Shown: piece by piece, positions 14,465 through 16,227 of the stretch | How the letters are laid out: each line of letters begins with the position of its first letter | How positions within the stretch are numbered: position 1 is the first letter of the stretch | Assembly (NCBI GenBank): GCA_021819985.1 | Contig: JAKAEG010000027.1 | Coordinates: forward strand, 1-16,227 | Reading direction: 5' to 3' | Source: Nitrospirota bacterium | GTDB lineage: Bacteria; Nitrospirota; Thermodesulfovibrionia; Thermodesulfovibrionales; JdFR-88 | DNA length: 16,227 bases | Notes under the pieces: model-generated | What the model was told of the DNA's origin: nothing | The model's input: only the letters and a program-made list of their open reading frames with translations | The model's database searches: none | Made by a program: the position numbers and the translations under genes

Positions 14465-14490
14465 ACGGCATGGCGCCGTTCCGGTTTTTT
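14465..14490 (+). terminator. Possible terminator after the toxin-antitoxin operon
   Basis: ACGGC (14465-14469) pairs with GCCGT (14475-14479), followed by CCGG and a T6 run (14485-14490). The stem is short, so this is a moderate call. It lies 40 nt beyond the toxin stop. Confidence 0.4.
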
Positions 14491-14606
14491 AAAACTTCTC
14501 AGACAATCGGAGAAAACGAAAAGAGAAAAACGAAAAGGGGACGGTTGTTCTAGCTCACTAATTCGGTAACTTTTGTGTCCCGGATTTAAGCCAAAACGGT
14601 AAAAAG

Positions 14607-14630
14607 AGGGGAGAGCCTGTCCTCTCCCCT
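14607..14630 (-). terminator. Intrinsic terminator of the 38-aa minus-strand ORF
   Basis: AGGGGAGAG (14607-14615) and CTCTCCCCT (14622-14630) form a perfect 9-bp stem with a 6-nt loop. Read on the minus strand it is followed by CTTTTTACC, a usable U-run. It begins 5 nt after the stop codon of the ORF at 14636-14752. Confidence 0.75.
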
Positions 14631-14635
14631 GTAAA

Positions 14636-14752
14636 TTATCTCTTCTTACGTTTTACCCAAAAGGCAAAAACTTTGGCATGTTTCGGATAAACACGTTTGC
14701 CATTTCGGGTAATGTAAGGAGTGATTATGAGAACTTTATCTTCGTTCGCCAT
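14636..14752 (-). CDS. Small basic protein of 38 aa, unknown function
   Basis: This short ORF has all the parts of a gene: GGAAGG about 10 nt upstream of the ATG, 38 codons and an intrinsic terminator 5 nt after the stop. The product starts MANEDKVLIITPYITRNGKR (residues 1-20), continues with YPKHAKVFAFWV, and ends in a basic KRKKR tail. The net charge is strongly positive and there is no signal peptide. I recall similar tiny 'PYITRNGKR.YPK.AK.F.FWV'-like proteins being predicted in genomes but know of no function. A structured segment (14781-14882) lies in what would be its 5' leader. Confidence 0.6.
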   Translation of the reverse strand: MANEDKVLIITPYITRNGKRVYPKHAKVFAFWVKRKKR

Positions 14753-14780
14753 GTCACACATTCCTTCCTAAAATAGGATT

Positions 14781-14882
14781 GTCCCTCTTGACTTTGGCTT
14801 TTGGCGGGTGCGATAATCAGACAGGTAATCGTTCAATCGCACTCTCTTGACCTCTGTCAAGAGGGACCCCATCAAAGATGGG
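14781..14882. repeat. Hairpin-rich segment with competing inverted repeats
   Basis: GTCCCTCTTGAC (14781-14792) is the exact reverse complement of 14856-14867. A second CTCTTGAC (14844-14851) competes for the same partner (14856-14863, loop CTCT). Inside the long stem GTGCGAT (14808-14814) pairs with ATCGCAC (14836-14842). A further 6-bp hairpin, CCCATC/GATGGG (14868-14882), follows. Two mutually exclusive folds are therefore possible. It may be a structured leader of the 38-aa ORF, an operator array or a mobile-element end. Confidence 0.55.
14788..14817 (+). promoter_or_regulatory. Possible plus-strand promoter inside the inverted repeat
   Basis: TTGACT (14788-14793) and GATAAT (14812-14817) each match consensus at 5 of 6 positions with an 18-nt spacer. 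The -35 overlaps the end of the left inverted-repeat arm, so a protein bound to the repeat could control it. It would give a leader of about 300 nt to dinD. No LexA-type CTGT-N8-ACAG box is apparent. Confidence 0.3.
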
Positions 14883-14892
14883 TGCTACTAAA

Positions 14893-14935
14893 CAAAGGCC
14901 GAGTGGGCTGCTGGTAACAGCTTATTCGGCCTTTG
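14893..14935. terminator. Stem-loop, likely terminator for the acidic minus-strand ORF
   Basis: CAAAGGCCGA (14893-14902) and TCGGCCTTTG (14926-14935) form a perfect 10-bp stem; an inner GCTG/CAGC pair (14907-14910, 14918-14921) extends it across a symmetric internal loop. On the minus strand it lies 18 nt after the stop at 14954 and is followed by TTTAG, a weak U-run. Confidence 0.45.
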
Positions 14936-14953
14936 ATCGTGAAGCCCTCTTAA

Positions 14954-15058
14954 TTAAAATGGCTCAAGATCTTCTGGCATATCTTCACTTACCTGTGCCT
15001 GTGCATCTCCTCCAAAATTATCTGGCAACTCACTTTCTTCATCTTCTTGATCTTCCAT
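14954..15058 (-). CDS. Possible small acidic protein of 34 aa
   Basis: From ATG 15058 the frame encodes a very acidic 34-aa peptide, beginning MEDQEDEESELPDNFGG and ending SEDMPEDLEPF. An open frame continues upstream without a start better than the distal one at 15157, which would read through an AT-rich intergenic zone. There is no good Shine-Dalgarno sequence. The hairpin 18 nt after the stop and the same orientation as the 38-aa ORF favour a real gene. The complementary strand also holds an ORF, so this remains tentative. Confidence 0.35.
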   Translation of the reverse strand: MEDQEDEESELPDNFGGDAQAQVSEDMPEDLEPF

Positions 15059-15131
15059 ATTTATTAAGCCGAAAGTCCCAGGAGCTGGCCGGGTAAAAAT
15101 CTGATTTTTATTAACGTAAAGATTAAGAGAA

Positions 15132-15947
15132 GTGGAACATATTGATAAGATTATCAATAACTTAAAGCATGCTAAGCAGACAAGTCCAAAGGGTAAGGAA
15201 TACTGGATGGCGCGGGACCTTCAACAAATTCTGGGCTATACCTCATGGGATAATTTCCAGGGAGTAATTGAAAAGGCGCGTATGTCGTGTGAGAGTGCCG
15301 GAGTGCAATCCGATCATCACTTTCACGATGTCATAAAGGAGATAGAAGCCGGAAAGGGAGCAAAGGGACAAAGAAGGGATTGCTACCTTAGTAGATATGC
15401 TTGCTATTTAATTGCCATGAATGGGAAGACAGATAAACCTGAAATTGGAGCTGCCCAGACCTATTTTGCCGTCCAGACCAGAAAACAGGAAATGCAGGAT
15501 CAGCTCACAGTTGAAGAAAGAAGACTGCAATTACGGGACAGGGTAAAAGCTGCAAATAAGGATTTGAATAGCGCCGCAAAACAGGCAGGCGTACAGAGAT
15601 ACGCTCTTTTTCATGATGCCGGGTATAGAGGGCTGTATGACATGGGTCTTGCAGAGATTAAAAGGAAAAAGGGAATTTCAGAAAAAGAGGATTTATTAGA
15701 TCGTGCAGGCCGAGCGGAATTAGCGGCTAACGAATTCCGCATTACCCAAGCAGAAGTAAAACTTATCCGTGACGGGGTTAACAGTGAAAGGGATGCAATG
15801 AAAACTCATAACGAGGTAGGCCGGGAGGTACGAGCTACCATATTAAAATTAAATGGCGTTACACCAGAGAATTTACCCGCTGAGCCTTCAATAAAAAAAT
15901 TAGTCAGCGAGAGGAAGAAAGAAACAAAACAGATCACGAAGAAGTGA
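15132..15947 (+). CDS. dinD: DNA damage-inducible protein D (DinD-like, BRO-N-related)
   Basis: The 271-aa protein is close to the usual DinD length. The N-terminal region 'EYWMARDLQQILGYTSWDNF' and 'VIEKARMSCESAG' matches the DinD/BRO-N-like DNA-associated fold. The middle 'DCYLSRYACYLIAMNGKTDKPEIGAAQTYFAVQTRKQE' is the most conserved family block, and 'HDAGYRGLYDMGLAEIKRKKGI' follows. In E. coli DinD is SOS-induced and inhibits RecA activities; whether that holds here is unknown. The start is GTG 15132, since the conserved region begins a few residues later; AAGAGA is only 1 nt away, so the ribosome site is poor. It looks less GC-rich than the core genes, fitting an acquired region. Confidence 0.9.
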   Translation: MEHIDKIINNLKHAKQTSPKGKEYWMARDLQQILGYTSWDNFQGVIEKARMSCESAGVQSDHHFHDVIKEIEAGKGAKGQRRDCYLSRYACYLIAMNGKTDKPEIGAAQTYFAVQTRKQEMQDQLTVEERRLQLRDRVKAANKDLNSAAKQAGVQRYALFHDAGYRGLYDMGLAEIKRKKGISEKEDLLDRAGRAELAANEFRITQAEVKLIRDGVNSERDAMKTHNEVGREVRATILKLNGVTPENLPAEPSIKKLVSERKKETKQITKK

Positions 15948-15949
15948 AG

Positions 15950-16186
15950 CTATTTTTTGCCCCAGCGCGCCTCTGCTGCCTTTTGAGCTATCTCTTTTCG
16001 TTTCTTTGAAGATAGCTTTTCTGCCCTCGCCTTTCCACCCTTTAATCCGCCCTTCCGGGCATACTCTTTACCATCAGCGGTTCTCTTTTGTCCTTTCGAG
16101 GGGACGGAAAAGGGGACGTCCCCTTTATTTACTTTTCCCTGCCGGAGCACGGAATGACGTAAAGACAAAAGAGACGGGCGCAGCAA
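15950..16186 (-). CDS. Small KGG-motif basic protein with repeat-derived N-terminus
   Basis: The C-terminal 42 residues are a recognisable small-protein type: 'GKEYARKGGLKGGKARAEKL' followed by a helix ending 'QKAAEARWGKK', rich in Lys, Ala and Gly and probably nucleic-acid binding. Relatives normally begin only a few residues before the KGG part. Here the upstream codons run through an 18-bp palindrome (16109-16126) and a REP-like half-site, giving an unrelated N-terminus (78 aa from TTG 16186). No in-frame ATG exists; TTG 16186 or GTG 16150 are the only candidates and neither has a clear Shine-Dalgarno sequence. The gene may be 5'-truncated by the repeat. It converges on dinD with 2 nt between the stops. 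Confidence 0.5.
   Translation of the reverse strand: MLRPSLLSLRHSVLRQGKVNKGDVPFSVPSKGQKRTADGKEYARKGGLKGGKARAEKLSSKKRKEIAQKAAEARWGKK
16109..16126. repeat. 18-bp perfect palindrome (GGGGAC repeat)
   Basis: AAAGGGGAC (16109-16117) is followed directly by its reverse complement GTCCCCTTT (16118-16126). GGGGACGG also occurs nearby at 16100-16107 and at 14536-14543 after the toxin gene. This looks like a dispersed repeat of the type moved by REP-associated transposases, though no transposase is present here. Confidence 0.6.
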
Positions 16187-16227
16187 TCGGGGACTGACTT
16201 TTCAATATGTATAATTATATGTATAAT

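Noticed and set aside
14800..14850. tRNA-like sequence containing GTTCAATC
   Set aside because: No 5-bp T-stem closes the loop and no acceptor or anticodon arms can be drawn.
14878..15096. 72-aa plus-strand ORF beginning in the hairpin cluster
   Set aside because: Its start lies inside a hairpin, it has no ribosome site, and its Leu/His-rich part mirrors the acidic codons of the opposite strand.
14760..15131. LexA (SOS) box upstream of dinD
   Set aside because: No CTGT-N8-ACAG or close variant could be found; SOS control cannot be claimed from this sequence.
1..16227. CRISPR arrays, rRNA or complete transposase genes
   Set aside because: No regularly spaced direct repeats, no rRNA-like sequence and no transposase motifs were seen in the window.

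Overview
The window is a stretch of bacterial chromosome: a compact block of core genes followed by a less orderly accessory region from about 13350 to the end. Frequent ATA and AGG codons, in-house haem synthesis, a c-di-GMP two-component cluster, a small DUF6485-type cysteine protein and a HesB-like gene with an in-frame UGA suggest a Gram-negative, probably anaerobic lineage such as Nitrospirota or Desulfobacterota. This placement is an inference; no rRNA is present to settle it.

Layout. 1-1716: a palindromic intergenic repeat and an exported PQQ-type beta-propeller protein. 1741-4916: a terminator-like, switch-like leader, then a tightly packed operon of a sensorless histidine kinase, a receiver/PAS-like regulator and a receiver/HD-GYP c-di-GMP phosphodiesterase. 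4931-6595 (minus): a 63-aa cysteine-rich DUF6485-like protein and mnmE. 6615-6654: a 20-bp tandem repeat between mnmE and the divergent ksgA (6709-7473). 7477-8022 (minus): an HDIG phosphohydrolase. 8106-9416: a HesB/IscA-like selenoprotein gene followed by hemB, closed by a strong bidirectional terminator. 9482-13345 (minus): a CHRD-domain exported protein, radC, and comEC split by a frameshift.

Accessory part. A 220-bp MITE-like element with perfect 16-bp terminal inverted repeats lies 4 bp upstream of the comEC start codon. After it come a Phd/RelE-type toxin-antitoxin pair under a near-consensus promoter, two tiny minus-strand ORFs separated by a hairpin-rich segment, dinD, and a lysine/glycine-rich small protein whose N-terminus is read through repeat DNA.

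The strongest unusual signal is at 8106-8432. Conventional gene callers would break or miss this gene because UGA replaces the first conserved Cys of an A-type Fe-S carrier. A perfect 7-bp stem with a GGA loop starts 11 nt after the UGA, as expected of a bacterial SECIS. Second is apparent decay or recoding of comEC: a -1 shift at a T7 run, loss of the metal-binding HxHxDH signature, and a MITE at the 5' end. No wholly new multi-gene system is evident, but several structured intergenic segments are unexplained.
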